64,000 nucleotides of DNA, taken from assembly GCF_950023065.1 (NCBI RefSeq), contig NC_088678.1, positions 28,882,580-28,946,579 of the forward strand. Direction: 5' to 3'. This document shows positions 1-12,430 of this stretch, in pieces; the stretch's first letter is position 1; every line of letters starts with the position of its first letter. The translations under genes were made by a program, and so were the position numbers. Source of the stretch: Planococcus citri. Its lineage: Eukaryota; Arthropoda; Insecta; Hemiptera; Pseudococcidae. The notes under the pieces are model-generated. The model was given only the letters and a program-made list of their open reading frames with translations. It made no database searches and was not told the DNA's origin.

Positions 1-99
1 CTACAGCTGCCACCAGCCGGATTCTGACTATTTGGGACAATAACCTGAAAGTTACATTTTGGAACCAAAAAAAAAAAAAAAAAAAAAACGTTCAATATA

Positions 100-136
100 G
101 GTAGTTAGGTACCTACCTACCTACCTACCTACCTAT
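100..136. repeat. TACC/ACCT simple repeat next to a poly-A run
   Basis: A run of ACCT tetranucleotides begins in a TAGGTACCTA palindrome. It follows an A tract at about 67-88 and abuts the MITE at 140. TACCTA and TAGGTA words recur across the whole window. Confidence 0.85.
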
Positions 137-139
137 CTA

Positions 140-350
140 CAGGGTGCCCAGAAATATCGAGCACCCCTAAGAAAGTTTTTCATTTAAAATATAGGTTGGC
201 AACGTGAAATAGATGCGTATGATTGGTGGAATGTTATCTCTCCAGTCCAACAACCAATCATGTGCTATTATTATTATCATTCACTGTGACCAACCAAAGT
301 ATTTTAGTAGAAAACTTTCTTAGGGGTGCTCGATATTTCTGGGCACCCTG
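140..350. mobile_element. MITE, family M1 copy 1, TA target site
   Basis: A 211-bp element whose ends are a near-perfect inverted repeat of about 40 bp starting CAGGGTGCCCAGAAATATCG. It is flanked by TA on both sides (138-139 and 351-352). The TA duplication and lack of coding capacity fit a Tc1/mariner-superfamily MITE. A second copy in opposite internal orientation lies at 4982-5191. Confidence 0.9.
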
Positions 351-458
351 TACTTGAGTATTTTTTTTTGTTTCGATTTTGTGTTTATTTTTGATCAAGT
401 GAGTTCTGTGCTGTGATGTACATATATATGGTTATATTTGATGCCAGTAAGGCAGTAG

Positions 459-475
459 CATTGCATGAAAACTCT
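459..475 (+). repeat. Dispersed CATGAAAACTCT motif, copy 1
   Basis: The motif with preceding CATTG matches copies near 5260-5276, 41922-41939 and 43177-43195, where it is preceded by TAACATTA or TTACCTTG. Similarity fades downstream, so this may be the edge of an old dispersed repeat. Its family is unknown. Confidence 0.5.
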
Positions 476-649
476 TTCTCAATGGTTTTGTGTATTTGTA
501 AACCATTGTGTTAGTCGTAGGGTTAATTTCACTGGTCTAGATAATTTTACCACCCTCTGCTTTCAGCCTCCGCCTACTCTGGCTGTAAATTACCTAAATC
601 GAATCCAATTCCTGAATGGAATCTTCTCAATATCCTGTATAGCTCTTCA

Positions 650-2640
650 CATTAGATCAAAGAGCGTGTAATCGCGTCATTAGTCACCTTTTTTTTTTGG
701 AGCTCGATGCGTGCCACGATGACTTTGTCGTGCAGAAGCAACATTGACAATACTGACAAGGCTACGGTGCGTGCGTATGGTCGATTTGTGCGAGAATAAA
801 TTGCTGAAAACGGAATCGCCAAGTGTGCAAAGTTCACGTCTTTAAGTGAAAAAGTACCTATGTTATTTACAGAAAAGTTAGATGGTTGGCTATGTTAAAT
901 TGTTAATGCACTAGTACATAGTACTGGTACCTATAATATTGAATGTACTTGAGTTCTCTCTCTCTCTTTCTCTCTGTCTTTCGTGCTGGTATTTTTCTGC
1001 GAACAGCATATTTCAGCGGAGTACCCATAAATAAACCATGTTGGCCCGATTTCTGTCGCCGTTCTCATTTAACGTTGTTTCAACCGCCGTCACTCATAAT
1101 TCGGTTATTATTGATTTTATGTCATATTTATTACATTGCCCTACCGAACTATCGTTTTTAACTTTACTACTTTTTGTATTTTTCTCTCTTTTTCTCTCAC
1201 TTCATGTATCGCGAATACGAGTATTGCTGCGTCTTTCATACGTCTGTAGTAGAAGAGAAGCATTTGATGAGAGACAGATCATACAGCTTTAGAGGGGCTT
1301 AATTGGTTCGAGAAAATCATCATCTAGCTCGTTGTAGGGACCTAATCTGTCGAATAGAGAATTCGAGTACGTAAATCCAATTTAGAAACGATTTGTGTGC
1401 GGGGGAAGAGCAGATTTAGAGCGATAATCTTGGCATTTTTTCTAATATAGTACATTATCCTGTCGATGTCTGTGTAAACTGGTAATTCTATTGGTTAAAC
1501 AGGGGGAAAATCTTCGCAGGGGGTGGCAAGAAAAACACGAGTAGACAGGTGTAAAAAAAGATGTGAACGTTGAGATTCGATGACGATTCGATGACGTCAA
1601 TTGGTTTTAGTAATTTATTGCTTCGGGGATTTTATAGTCTGATTTAATTTCTTGTAGCGCGGCCCGTCGTTCGTCTCGTTATATACGAAATCAATAGTTA
1701 TTGGCTAAATATTTTAGTCGGGTCGAGGCGGCCAACGTTCATCAAGCAAGAAAAAAAACCACCACCGGGATCGGATAGAAGACCGCGGGGGCAGAGAGGA
1801 GGCAGATGAGACCTTGTTTGATGAACGGTTCTCTTTTTCTTTTTCTCTCTGGCTCTGTCGATGTCGTACTTGTCTCTTTACTCCGTTTGTGTGGCCGTGT
1901 CGCGTCGTCGAGGTTTTTTTTTTACAGCGCAATCGACCAAAGAAAATTCGACAAACTTTTCCAGTCGCATGATTCGTATAGTCGGGTATAATAATTTTTT
2001 CTTTCCTAGCGAATCCCACACACGAATTTTTTTCCAAGTTTGGCAATGGCTACGGTATGGTAGGTTGTGAAATATTAATGTGGTCGAATTATTCCCAGTT
2101 TTAAGGAAAGGTGCTGTGATTGTACGTACGTATAGCGTATAATGGGGTTCCAAGAGCTGGAATTTATAAGCTATATAAGGTTGTCGCAGAGGGAGGGGTT
2201 CCTTTTTTTTTTTGCCAATGTAGTCGTATTTTTATTGGAGTCGATGAAGACGAGGAGAAAGTTTGGAAGGAGATTTTTCTATCGCGATAGGATTTTCTTA
2301 TTTTTTATATCATTCGGTTTTATCTGACTATAAGAGATGTGCTTGTAACTGTTTTCGTATCGGGAAATCGATGTGGAATTTTTTTTCTTCTTTACGATAT
2401 TGCACGCAAACTGGGCAATGGGGAAAGTTTTTCAGTGGAAAATTATCTGTGGTGTGATCTTCGTTGGCGAGTTCGAGAAACAATTTTGTGGACATTTCAA
2501 CGACGATGTGGGATCCTCGGCTGTGTGGATTTTCTATCGTATCTTTATTTCAGTAGCATACATAAATAAGGTAGTTTTGGAGTGAAAGTGTTTCCCATGA
2601 GGAGTAGGGCGAAAAATGGGAAATCGAAGTAAAAATTTAT
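650..2640. other. CpG-containing, repeat-poor segment 1
   Basis: Base composition shifts here: CG dinucleotides and pyrimidine tracts (CT runs near 955-980 and 1835-1855) are common, and no inverted-repeat element is visible. Several short open frames exist on both strands, but none has recognisable protein character. This could be regulatory or untranslated transcribed sequence; the sequence alone does not decide. Confidence 0.35.
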
Positions 2641-2879
2641 TGGAAAAAAGAGGCTCGTGTTCACGCCTCTTTATGCTGTTGAAAATTGAATATACATACC
2701 TATAAGTATATTTTTTTGGGGATTTTTTTCCAAGTTTTTGGAGGCTTATGTTCCAGTAACCAGAAGTAGTACCTATCAACAATAGTTGGTTCTCAAATAT
2801 TCGAAAAAAAGAAAATTACTTACTCTATTAACATACTTATTATATGTACCTAACAATACGAATTTTTTCACTATTGTAT

Positions 2880-4130
2880 TTTTAAAACAGTACTTACTGT
2901 ATGTTTAAAATGTTAACAGTCAGTGTTTAAAACAATGATTATTCTGTTTAAAATGTTTTTTTTAACAAGTTTTTTTTCAACTCCAATTTCCTAAAAAAAC
3001 ACGTTTTTTTAAAATTTCTCGTTGAAAAAATAGTGGAATTGAAGGAACTGAATTTTTAGATTTTCATTCTTCTTCCAATACTTTTTTTCAAAGGCAAATT
3101 TTGTGTTTTGATTTCAATTTTTCAATATTTCTTGAGCCTTATAGCTATTTTATGACGTCGCATCTTAAAAGTTGATGACTGGATAACGTAGGTATATGTG
3201 TCACCGCATACAGAAAGGGGACACGCAGCCCGAAAATGGATTTTTTTAAATGATTGATTTTCATGTAAAATTCATCGTAGAATCCGATGGAACCATCGTT
3301 GAGGCTGGATTTTCACTCTAAACGGATAAAAAACTGCTCTAAAGGAGGTACCTAGAGAAAATTTTTTTTAAAAACCAAAAAGTTGATTTTTTCATTTTTT
3401 TTTAGTTTTGAAATCAATCTGGAGGCGAAACGGAGCGTTCTACGAGAAACATACATGAACAAAAGTTGTAGAGAATTAAATTTCCAACAACCTACAAACG
3501 ATTTATTTTTCTCCAAAATGCATAGTTTTTCCGTTTCTCTCGAAAAACAAAAATCTTACGATGATATTGTAAAATTTTCTTTTTTTGAGCAAAAACGGAA
3601 AAAGTATGCATTTTAGAGAAAAATGAATCGTTTGTAGGTTGTTGGAAATTTAATTCTCTACAACTTTGGTTGATGTATTTTTCTCGTAGAACGCTCTGTT
3701 TGGCCTCCAGATTGATTTCAAAATTAAAATAATGAAAAAAAATTGAAAAATTTTAAAAAATGAGCACATAATTGAGCCACCCTGTATAATATAAAATTAT
3801 CCCGAAAAGTTCCCAAAGAGACTACCAGAGAGTGTCTTAAACATACCCAGCAGTAACCATCCTAATATTTCTGAAATTACAACTGTAGAATTCAAAAACA
3901 ACTTCACAAACTTTAAACGTGTTTTTGTCAAAAACTTGTTTTTGGGCACGTGCCCCTTTTCTGTATGCGATGACACATATTTGAAAAACTGAATCCAAAA
4001 CTAATAAATTTGTGTTAAAAACGTGTTTAAAACACACGAGGACCCAGCAGTTTAAAACTCTGTTTTAAACAAAATACTTAACCGTTTGTTGTCTTTTTTT
4101 TTAAAACCGTTTTTTTTCAACACTGGATTT
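2880..4130. repeat. Nested inverted-repeat region with GTTTAAAAC words
   Basis: Words of the type GTTTAAAAC recur at about 2885-2960 and again at about 4015-4110. Inside them, arms at 3196-3224 and 3949-3978 are inverted copies (ATGTGTCACCGCATACAGAA in the left arm). Inside those lies the strong hairpin at 3393-3738. I could not find a clean terminal repeat with a target-site duplication, so the outer limits are approximate. Confidence 0.55.
3393..3738. repeat. Long hairpin, arms of about 145 bp
   Basis: The left arm 3393-3537 and right arm 3591-3738 are reverse complements with few mismatches. Examples are AAATCAATCTGGAGGC and TTGTAGAGAATTAAATTTCC in the left arm, both found inverted in the right. 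The loop is about 50 bp. If transcribed, it would form a long double-stranded RNA. It is probably the core of a foldback transposon. Confidence 0.9.
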
Positions 4131-4981
4131 TTTTGTGGTTTGCCAGGCCTTCTTCTGTGAATTTGAATCAGTCATTTTTGTGACTGTTCCATTTAGTAAT
4201 AAAATGTAATTACAGAATAACTGAAAAAACAACGATTTTTACTATTTTGACCCATGTTTCAGTCAATTTTGAAAATTTGACTGTTTTAATTTATAATTGT
4301 TTTTAATTTTGCAATCAGTTATTGTTGAAATTACTGGTGTAACTGGTGTAACAATGATTAATTAAAAAAGAAGTGGTATTCGTCTCATCATTAGTTTCCT
4401 TCGAAAATTTTGAGTTTGTTTGCAAAGGGCGGATTTGAAATTTTGTGCAAGGGTAGGGTACCCTATTTCACCCTTTATAGCAATTTGTTTCCTCAACATG
4501 GAAACCTAGAGAATCTGCAAAGGGTTGAAAATCAAGCAAATTCGTGAGGTGAAAAAGTTAAAGGAGCTTTCGCTATATTTACATTTCATTTATATCAATT
4601 TGGTGAACTTTCAGTTCCAAAATATGACCTGTTCATTCATAATGACCTAATTTTTTTGATTAGACCTTCTCCCACACCTTCGGCGTCCTTTCTCGTAAGA
4701 AGGTCCGGAAAGGGTTGAAATCTGAAAATCGATGAAGTGATGCGATATATCGAATGTTTTGTTTTTACCGCTTTTACAGTAATAGTTTCTAGAGTATCGG
4801 GGCTGAAATCATCGACAACAGACATGACGACGAAAATTTAAAATTCAGTGTTTTAGTACGACGACGAGTTCTGCCATTAGCTCCCTATATTGATGCACTC
4901 GAACTGGTTACAAATTTTTTTTATGCTGACGAAGATGACGACAGATAGCGTGCTTTTCTGTTATTCCCATCATACCTACTA

Positions 4982-5191
4982 CAGGGTGCCCAGAAATATC
5001 GTGAACCCCTAACAAAGGTTTCTGCTAAATATTTCGGTTGGTCACAGTGAATGATAATAATGATAGCATATGATTGGTTGTTTGGCTGAGATGATAACAT
5101 TCCACCAACCACATGCATTTATTTCACGTTGCCAACCTATATTTTTAATGAAAGACTTTGTTAGCGGTTCACGGTATTTCTGGGCACTCTG
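4982..5191. mobile_element. MITE, family M1 copy 2, TA target site
   Basis: A 210-bp element with ends CAGGGTGCCCAGAAATATCG and its slightly diverged complement, flanked by TA at 4980-4981 and 5192-5193. The interior is the reverse complement of the interior of the copy at 140-350, including the CACTGTGACCAACC stretch, so the two copies sit in opposite orientation. Confidence 0.9.
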
Positions 5192-5259
5192 TACTTAGTA
5201 CCTACCTCCTTTGGTACTGCAAAATTCGTAATATCATAATATGTATTGAATGTGCGTTA

Positions 5260-5276
5260 CCTTGCATGAAAACTCT
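5260..5276 (+). repeat. Dispersed CATGAAAACTCT motif, copy 2
   Basis: CCTTGCATGAAAACTCT lies about 70 bp beyond the second M1 MITE. The first motif copy likewise lies about 110 bp beyond the first MITE, so the two pairs may descend from one larger duplicated block. Confidence 0.45.
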
Positions 5277-5299
5277 TGAATCTGCATCGCGCATTTATT

Positions 5300-7860
5300 T
5301 GAGATTCTAATCTTTGTCGGAAATTATCTGGTGCATGAAACATCTCTCAGTTTTTCTGAACTCGATAGCAGCTTCATTTTTTTCCCACTCATTCAACAAA
5401 CAGTAAGCTCTTGAGGGTCGAAAATAAAATATTTGTTGGCTATAAAATCATCCTGATTGAAGAAACACAACGAACAACGATGTTTGCCATGAAGTCACTG
5501 AACATAAATACCACTCAATTTTCTATCACACGTTCAAGTTTGCCTCTTCCAACCCTCCATCATATACCTAGTCCATGTTTTTGAAAATACTGTGCAGTCT
5601 GTGTCACATTTTGAGCCTATTTTTCCAGTTGGCCGTTTTTACTTTTCTCAGCATTTCAAACAATTTTTCATTCTGTGGTATTTTTTGGGTAAGGGATCTT
5701 CTGTCGTTTGTCAGAATGTAAAAGGTGGTAAAGTAGGCCATCTAGTGTTTTTTTTATGGACAGTTGAAGGATGATATTGTATTATAGGGGGAGAAGTTGT
5801 AAAATGATGTTGAAAGGACTCGAAGAAAAATGTATTGCTTTAACGTGAGCTTTTCTAAGTCCTGACAATGTTGAAAATTTGAAAAAAAAAAATCTCAAAA
5901 AAATGTTTTACCGGTAGTAGATATTTTTATTTGGTAACGTCTTGGTCTCCGAAAAATGCTCGTCGTTTGTTTTCGTTCTGACCCCTTCGCAACGTATTTT
6001 GGAAAAAATGGCTCAGTTTCAAAAGATGATATTTGCTATCCTGCGTCGACTTAGGCCATTTCCAAAAAAATCCAAGACCACTTTAATGGTTCTCTGAGCA
6101 ATTGGAAATTTACAATAGCGTATTTTTGAATAAATTCGTCTTTTAAAAATATTTTCTTCTCGAATGTTAAGTACGTATTAATTATGTCAAAATACAGAAA
6201 AATACCTTTTTCTGAAACTGGTGAAGTATTTTGAAATATCTCTAGTGGTACCAATTTTTTTAAAAATCATTATTGCCAATCTAAAAAAAAAGATAAAATT
6301 TTACAAATTTTTGGCTATTTTCCTCGATTTTTCGAAATTGGCAACAATGATCAAAAAATTGCCATCCTTGTTCTAAAAAATACCCCCCCCCCCAGTTTCA
6401 GAAATTATACCTGCGAGTATATCGATCGATGTTTCGACATAATCAACTCGCATTATTTGAGAACAAAATGTTTTCAAAACACCAAATATTATTATTCAAT
6501 AGGGCATTTCAAAATGCGAACTTTTGAAAAAATCTAGTTTTTATCAATATGGTTCCTCGGATGTTCCTCCTTCATCTTTGTGAAAGCCGATCGTATAATC
6601 GAATAAGTCACCATGGGTTGTTCTAGCGGTTTTTTTATATGTTGGAAATTAATTTCCTCAAATGGGAATGTTGATCTGTGAATTAATCAATTAATTTTCT
6701 TACTTTTAAAATGAAAAAGGGTTGGTATCTTACGTTACAGGTTGCTAAATGTCAGTGGCGTAATCTGCCAAATGACACACTGGCAGTCTACGATCTCTCC
6801 GTAGCTTTCTACGGTCATTATAAAAAGGGCGGATGGCCGTAGAAAGTAGTAAGTATTCCAAAATGGTCTTGGATGTTGATGAAAATGGCCTAGACCGATC
6901 ACGCAGTATCTCAAATATAGGTACATACCATCTTTTGGAACTGGGTCATTTTTTCCGAAGCGAATCGGACGTGGGTAAGTGTGAAAAATCACGTATTTTT
7001 CGAAGATGATCTCTTTTGAAGGACTTTATCTCCCCTTCAGGAACATCCTGGAGCTAAGGAAAATTCCTGAGTGACTTGAAACTGAACCGACGAGATTCAG
7101 AGAACCTGGGAAGAGGGTTCCCATATAATGTTAATTTCGATTCAGCGTTGTTGAATATTGTTAATTTTTGGGAAAATTTCACAGAAATTAGAACACGAAA
7201 ATTAAGAGTGAAATAAATTGAAGAAAATCTTGGAATGAATCTAAAAGAAATTATTTACTAAAATAAAAAAATTGAAAAAAGTGTATCTGTAACATCGCCT
7301 TGGATTGTCTGAATGTGTGGTTCCATACACAAAAAAAACCTATAAGGTAGGTACCATTGAAATATAAAATAAAACACACGATTATTGTTTTTACATCATA
7401 ACTTAATTCACCCCTCCAATTTTTCAAAAAAAGAATGAATAAATAAAGTAACGAAACGAAGATATCTTGCTGTAAGGTTAAATTCGAATTCCCCCTTCCT
7501 CGTGAACGTGCCTTTAAGATGAATAATTAATCTTGAGCCGTTTTCAAGAATTGGTTTCAGGTGCCAGCAAATTACCTATTTCATTCTGAATTCTCCTTTT
7601 CTAAACCTCAAAATTGAACTTCTTCAAATTTTGATATGGAATTGGGAGACAATTTTTTTTATATCTTTTAAGATGCAAATTTGGAGAGGATATTCCACTT
7701 ACATCAGATTGTGAGACATAAGTGGGTTTTTGTGCGCTTCGAATTCCGTTGTTCATGATGTGGTGTACCTTATTTCAGAATTATTATTCATAAACAGGGG
7801 ACAAAAGTCTGTTCTGACGAATAGCAATTTTGAGATGGATTGGGCGGAGGTATAAGGTAC
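5300..7860. other. AT-rich stretch without recognised gene
   Basis: I see no gene, tRNA or clear terminal-repeat element. There are A/T tracts, a C tract at about 6386-6396 and short open frames without protein-like composition. Confidence 0.5.
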
Positions 7861-8800
7861 TATAGGTGTAGGTACCTACCGTACGTTCATACAACATCCA
7901 TCGTGCTCTGTTTTGGTTTTTTTTAATCCAACTTCTCGTCTTATTTTATGCATTATCGTCCGATGCTATCTATTTTCCTTAGCTTTTTATAGTTCGCTTC
8001 ATCGAAGCGTGTTTTTTTTCTCTCGTAACTCATTTGTTCTTTATTTTATAAATAATTTAAGAATTCTTTTCAGTATAAAGAACAAAGGCAGACTAAAAGT
8101 GCTTATTTTCAAAGATGGGTTCTGTAAAAGCTCGATCGGTTCGCTAGGGTAGCAAAAGAGAACGAACGGAAGGTGATAGAAGTAAAAAATAGGAGTACGA
8201 TGCAGCTTGAAAGATACCGGCGGCGATAGCTGTTTGATGCGGATTGTTTTGTTTTAATACAAGCCTTTTGCTTCTTTCGTTTCGGTTTTTTGGCCAAACT
8301 CGTTTCAATTTTAATTCGTTCTATGGGTAAAATTAGATCGGTGTGTTTTTTAGGGCCCGAACCAGCGTTGCCGAATTAATTAACGCGTATAAATTTCGAC
8401 TGCGAAAAGATGGCGTATAGTAATTTCGAGATGAAAAATTATTATTTTGTAGGTTCGACGAATTCGTACTCGACACTCTGGAAACGTTGAAGGGAGAATT
8501 TAATCTTAATTCGGGTAATTTTGCGAGAGTTAATCAAGAGGCAAGTATGGATTGGAGTTGCGTTCCAATGTACTCATACTTATAGATATTTGTAAAGCTA
8601 TGCGTATTAAGATGCTTTGATGTTTGTGAAAAATGAATTTCGTCTCGAGTTCGAAGTTCAGAAAGGGGGAATTTTAATCAAGACGTTTGGTTTGGACGAA
8701 GCTTTGGATGTGGATTTAGAAATATGTAGCTTATCTACTTCGTTGGGTGTGCAATTTCAAAGCTATAGAGTCGTGCATGGATGATAGTATACGATCTAAT
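7860..8800. other. CpG-containing, repeat-poor segment 2
   Basis: A change to fewer homopolymers and more CG dinucleotides, with T-rich tracts at the left edge and a TAGGTACCTACC palindrome at about 7871. No recognisable coding exon. Confidence 0.3.
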
Positions 8801-10660
8801 AATGGGTGTCTCTGTCAGTTTATTGCCAATTTTTAGCTCCATTGAATTTGATTATAAGAAATGATATAATTAAGTAGGTATATTTTTTTCTAAAATACAA
8901 AATAGGTAGCTCTTCTCAAAATTTGTGGGCATAGGCAAGACTTTGAAAATCAGCAGAATCATATCACAATGTAAAATTCTTTATTCTGCGGTAAATTTTC
9001 TTGTTGTGCTACTATGAAAGAGTAGAGTAATAATTATGTGCCATTAAGTTGTGAGCTGAGAATTTTTAAAAGTCTGTCACAATGAGTTGGTCTAAAATAA
9101 TTTTCATGGTGGAATCACAAAATCAAATGCTGTGAAAATGTTAAGATCGTTTTTATTACACGTTGTAATAAAAATTCTAAACTGTGTGCAATGAAATATG
9201 TAAATCTGCCATTCGAATTTCTGAATTGAAGACGACGAGGATTGCACATACTGAAAAGGGTATCTAAATCCTGGTTTGTAAATTATACCTATATTTCTAA
9301 CATGGGTTCCCAAAGAATATGAGAAAAAAAAATTATGTACAAAGGTACCAAATACAGACTTACAATAAATCATCGACAGATATTGGTATATCTAGATTAT
9401 GCTTCTCGGCGATCAGGACTTGATATGACCTTGAAATTTCATTATTGAAATTCGATCTTTTGTGAGAAACAAAATCCGTTTTGTTAAATCCATTTTCAAA
9501 TTTTGAAAACTTGTTGACTATTTATGGTTCAAGTTGTGCATGCTGTGGTTTGCCGAGGCGTGGAATTTCCCTCAAGATGTAAAAATCGACACGTCGTCAC
9601 GTCATATTGTTTTTTTGTTTTCAAAATTATAGAGCTGGAAGCGCTATGAGAGATGGTATTTTAGAAATTAATGAATATTTCAACTCAGTCATAAACCAAA
9701 CAGACGACGTTGCCACGCGTTATTTTTAATTTTTTTGCCATTTTGACCATGCTTGAGAGCATTGGTGAGGGTGTTTGGAGAGGGAAGGGCTCCTTCAAAT
9801 CAAAAAAGCCGTAGAAGTTGAGTCGAGTACTGCTATGCTACAGCCAAATTTTTGCTTTTTTAAGAACTGTCCGATTCACTTTTTTTTTATTTTTGAAATA
9901 AATTTTTTCCACTAGATTTTGAAAAAAAAATCCTCAATCCAACTTGGTTTTGTCTACCTGGCCTCCAGTTTTTCCAATTCTCGACTTAATTGCAACAAAT
10001 TTTTGTTCAAATTTGGTCATAATTGACACTTTGACAGCTCTCGTGTCCCTGAAAGATGTTGATATCCTATTTTGGAAACAGTTTGATTGGAAATAGAGTG
10101 AAAAATGATGATGAACTCTCTTTTTAAAGAGAATTTCTCTAATCATGGGTATGTTTTTTTCTTGTAATTTACAGATTATGAAATTTTGTTTATAAAAACT
10201 CTACAGGATTTTTTTTTCAAGTTTCATAGTTTTCAAAAGTCTGACAAAATACTTATCAAACCGTTAATTTTGATACTTGGACGTGATTTTAGTACCTAAT
10301 TTATTGATTTTTTCCAAGTTCTCAAAAGTCTGTTAATATCTAGAACTTTTCTTCGGTGACTCGAAATGTCATGAATTGCTCATTTCTTGCGTATTTCAAA
10401 AAAAAATTACCAATTTCTGACAGTTCAAGTTACTTGTATGCTGAAAATAACTTTCAGATAATAGGTCTCACTCTATTGAGAACTTTGAAAAAAAAATGAA
10501 TATTAAATTACTAAAATCATGCCAATGCCATCTATCAGGCTTTTGAAGTATTAGAAAAATTCTATCGAGTTCCTGAAATTATGTGTCAGACATGTTGAAG
10601 TTTTGAAAATCGTACAAAATTCTTCTGTTTTGTCTGACTTTTAATAACAGAAAGAATTGC
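8800..10660. other. AT-rich stretch without recognised gene
   Basis: Low-complexity AT-rich sequence. Short open frames on either strand show no conserved motif, and no inverted-repeat element with target duplication was seen. Confidence 0.5.
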
Positions 10661-10666
10661 GATGAA

Positions 10667-11225
10667 TTTTTGACAATATATGCCCAAGTTTCAAAAACTT
10701 TTTCTGACATTTTGAGAGACATCGAGGCAGGTAGACTTTTAGATCTTAAGTCTAACTTTCAAGCACTTAAAAACCCTGAAAGCAGATTTGGTCCCAGTGA
10801 AGCCAATTTTGAAATATGGGCCTATCTAGGTTTGATACTCATTAGTTTCTTAAGAAATTGAAATGCTTTATCAATTTTCAGTCCTGCTTCTCTCACTCCG
10901 AAGAAAACAATCTTAATACCTGACACATTCCCATCGAATTTCATGGCGTACTGAATGCTATTGTGACATTGTATGTCCAAGTTTCAAAAACTTTTTCTAA
11001 TATTTTGAAAGACATTGAGGCAGGTAGACTTTTAGATCTCAAGTCTAACTTTAAAGCACTTTGAACACCCTGTAGGCCTGTAAGCAGATTTGGTCCAAGT
11101 GAAGCCAATTTTGAAATATGTGCCTTTCAAAGTTTGATAGGTGTTTTCATTATAGATATGTACCTACTTGAAATTTAAATTTTCATCAATTTTTAGTCCT
11201 GCTTCTCTCACTTCATGGAAAACAT
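10667..11225 (+). repeat. Direct duplication, two units about 293 bp apart
   Basis: Unit 1 (from about 10667) and unit 2 (from about 10960) share long blocks, including CCAAGTTTCAAAAACTTTTT, GAGGCAGGTAGACTTTTAGA and GTGAAGCCAATTTTGAAATA, and end in TCCTGCTTCTCTCACT. The first unit has a 63-codon open frame. The second carries the same frame with an in-frame stop, and substitutions are not concentrated at third codon positions, so this reads as duplicated non-coding DNA. Confidence 0.85.
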
Positions 11226-11229
11226 ACCG

Positions 11230-11460
11230 TGATGTATCAACACTCAATTTACCCATAATTGCGAATTTTTCGCCTGGTTTTCTCAAGTTTCTCGCCATAA
11301 AGGTGCAAGAAAATACAAAAAAACACCTTTTTCAAATCATAAGTTTTCTTTTGCCCTTGCTTCGCTTGGGCCACTTGACTTCTTCTCAAATTTTCAGAAA
11401 AACGATTGTTCAAAAACAACGAGGACAGGTTTTACAAAATCATGAGTAAGGAAAGAAATA
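11230..11460 (+). repeat. Dispersed repeat D2, plus-strand copy
   Basis: It resembles the segment at about 20935-21200 in reverse complement. Conceptual translations of both share peptide blocks such as FLKFLAI and LRLG/LRLD followed by QIFxKxIV. The shared order over more than 150 bp indicates one repeat family. Its nature is unknown. Confidence 0.6.
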
Positions 11461-12430
11461 AAAATTTTGCAGATTGTTGCAATCGAATTTTTTTAATTCA
11501 AAAAAGTAGTCCAAAAATCCCAAAAATGTCTTGATTCTGGATTACAATGAACTATACGAATCTTGTTGGAGGTTGCCTGAAATTTTTTTGACAATTTTGA
11601 ACAAAATGACGAAATGGTGAAATGGGCAGTGAAGGGCAGGGAGAAAGAGTGAATTTCGAAATCGTATGTATCTTCATGGAGAAAAGTATAAAAAAAATTC
11701 CTATTAGAATATCTATTTTAAAAGTCTGGGGACACCTTGAAGATTTGATTGGGAGGGGGAGTGGGTAACTATGGGTAGATTTGACGACACAAAATTTTGG
11801 TAACATTTTCAGACCATTTTAATCACATTTTGATGACCTTTTCATGAATGTTTTGGAAATATGTAATTATGTATTTCCATCTATATCATTTTTTGGTAGT
11901 ATTTTTGTAACGCTTTTGCACCAAAATGCATCGAATTTTTATTAATAACTTACTTTTTGCATTAGGTTTTTTTTTTGAATACGGTTCGTAAACATTCATC
12001 TTGATATGTCTGTTGAAGAATTACACTAAGCGTTACCACGTGATGTATTGCCGCATAATTAATCTGATCGAGTTCTCTTACCTTCTTCGGATATTAATGT
12101 TGGTAAGCTGTTTCCAGGGTTTCTAACTTACATTGTAGGTACATTTTAAAAACCGTACCTACAAGTTTAACTAAAATAACTGTTTTTCAAGGTATACTAA
12201 TGAAAGAAATTTCACATCTTTCTACAATAGCTTCCATTATTACCGCAATATTATCAATCAACTGACCAAATACACATAATAATAAGACATGAGTGGGAAT
12301 GAGAAATAGCATTAGCAGTAAACTTTCTCACGAATTGATGGAAAATAATCTGTTGGTTCTGAAAAATAACCTCTGTATCCAATTTTTCGAACTAAAAATC
12401 AACGCAAGTAAATACCTATCTACCTACCTA
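11460..12430. other. AT-rich stretch without recognised gene
   Basis: No gene or bounded repeat recognised. Confidence 0.45.

Noticed and set aside
4015..4126. hAT element ending in CAACACTG
   Set aside because: The end resembles some hAT termini, but no matching opposite end with an 8-bp duplication was found between 2880 and 3100.
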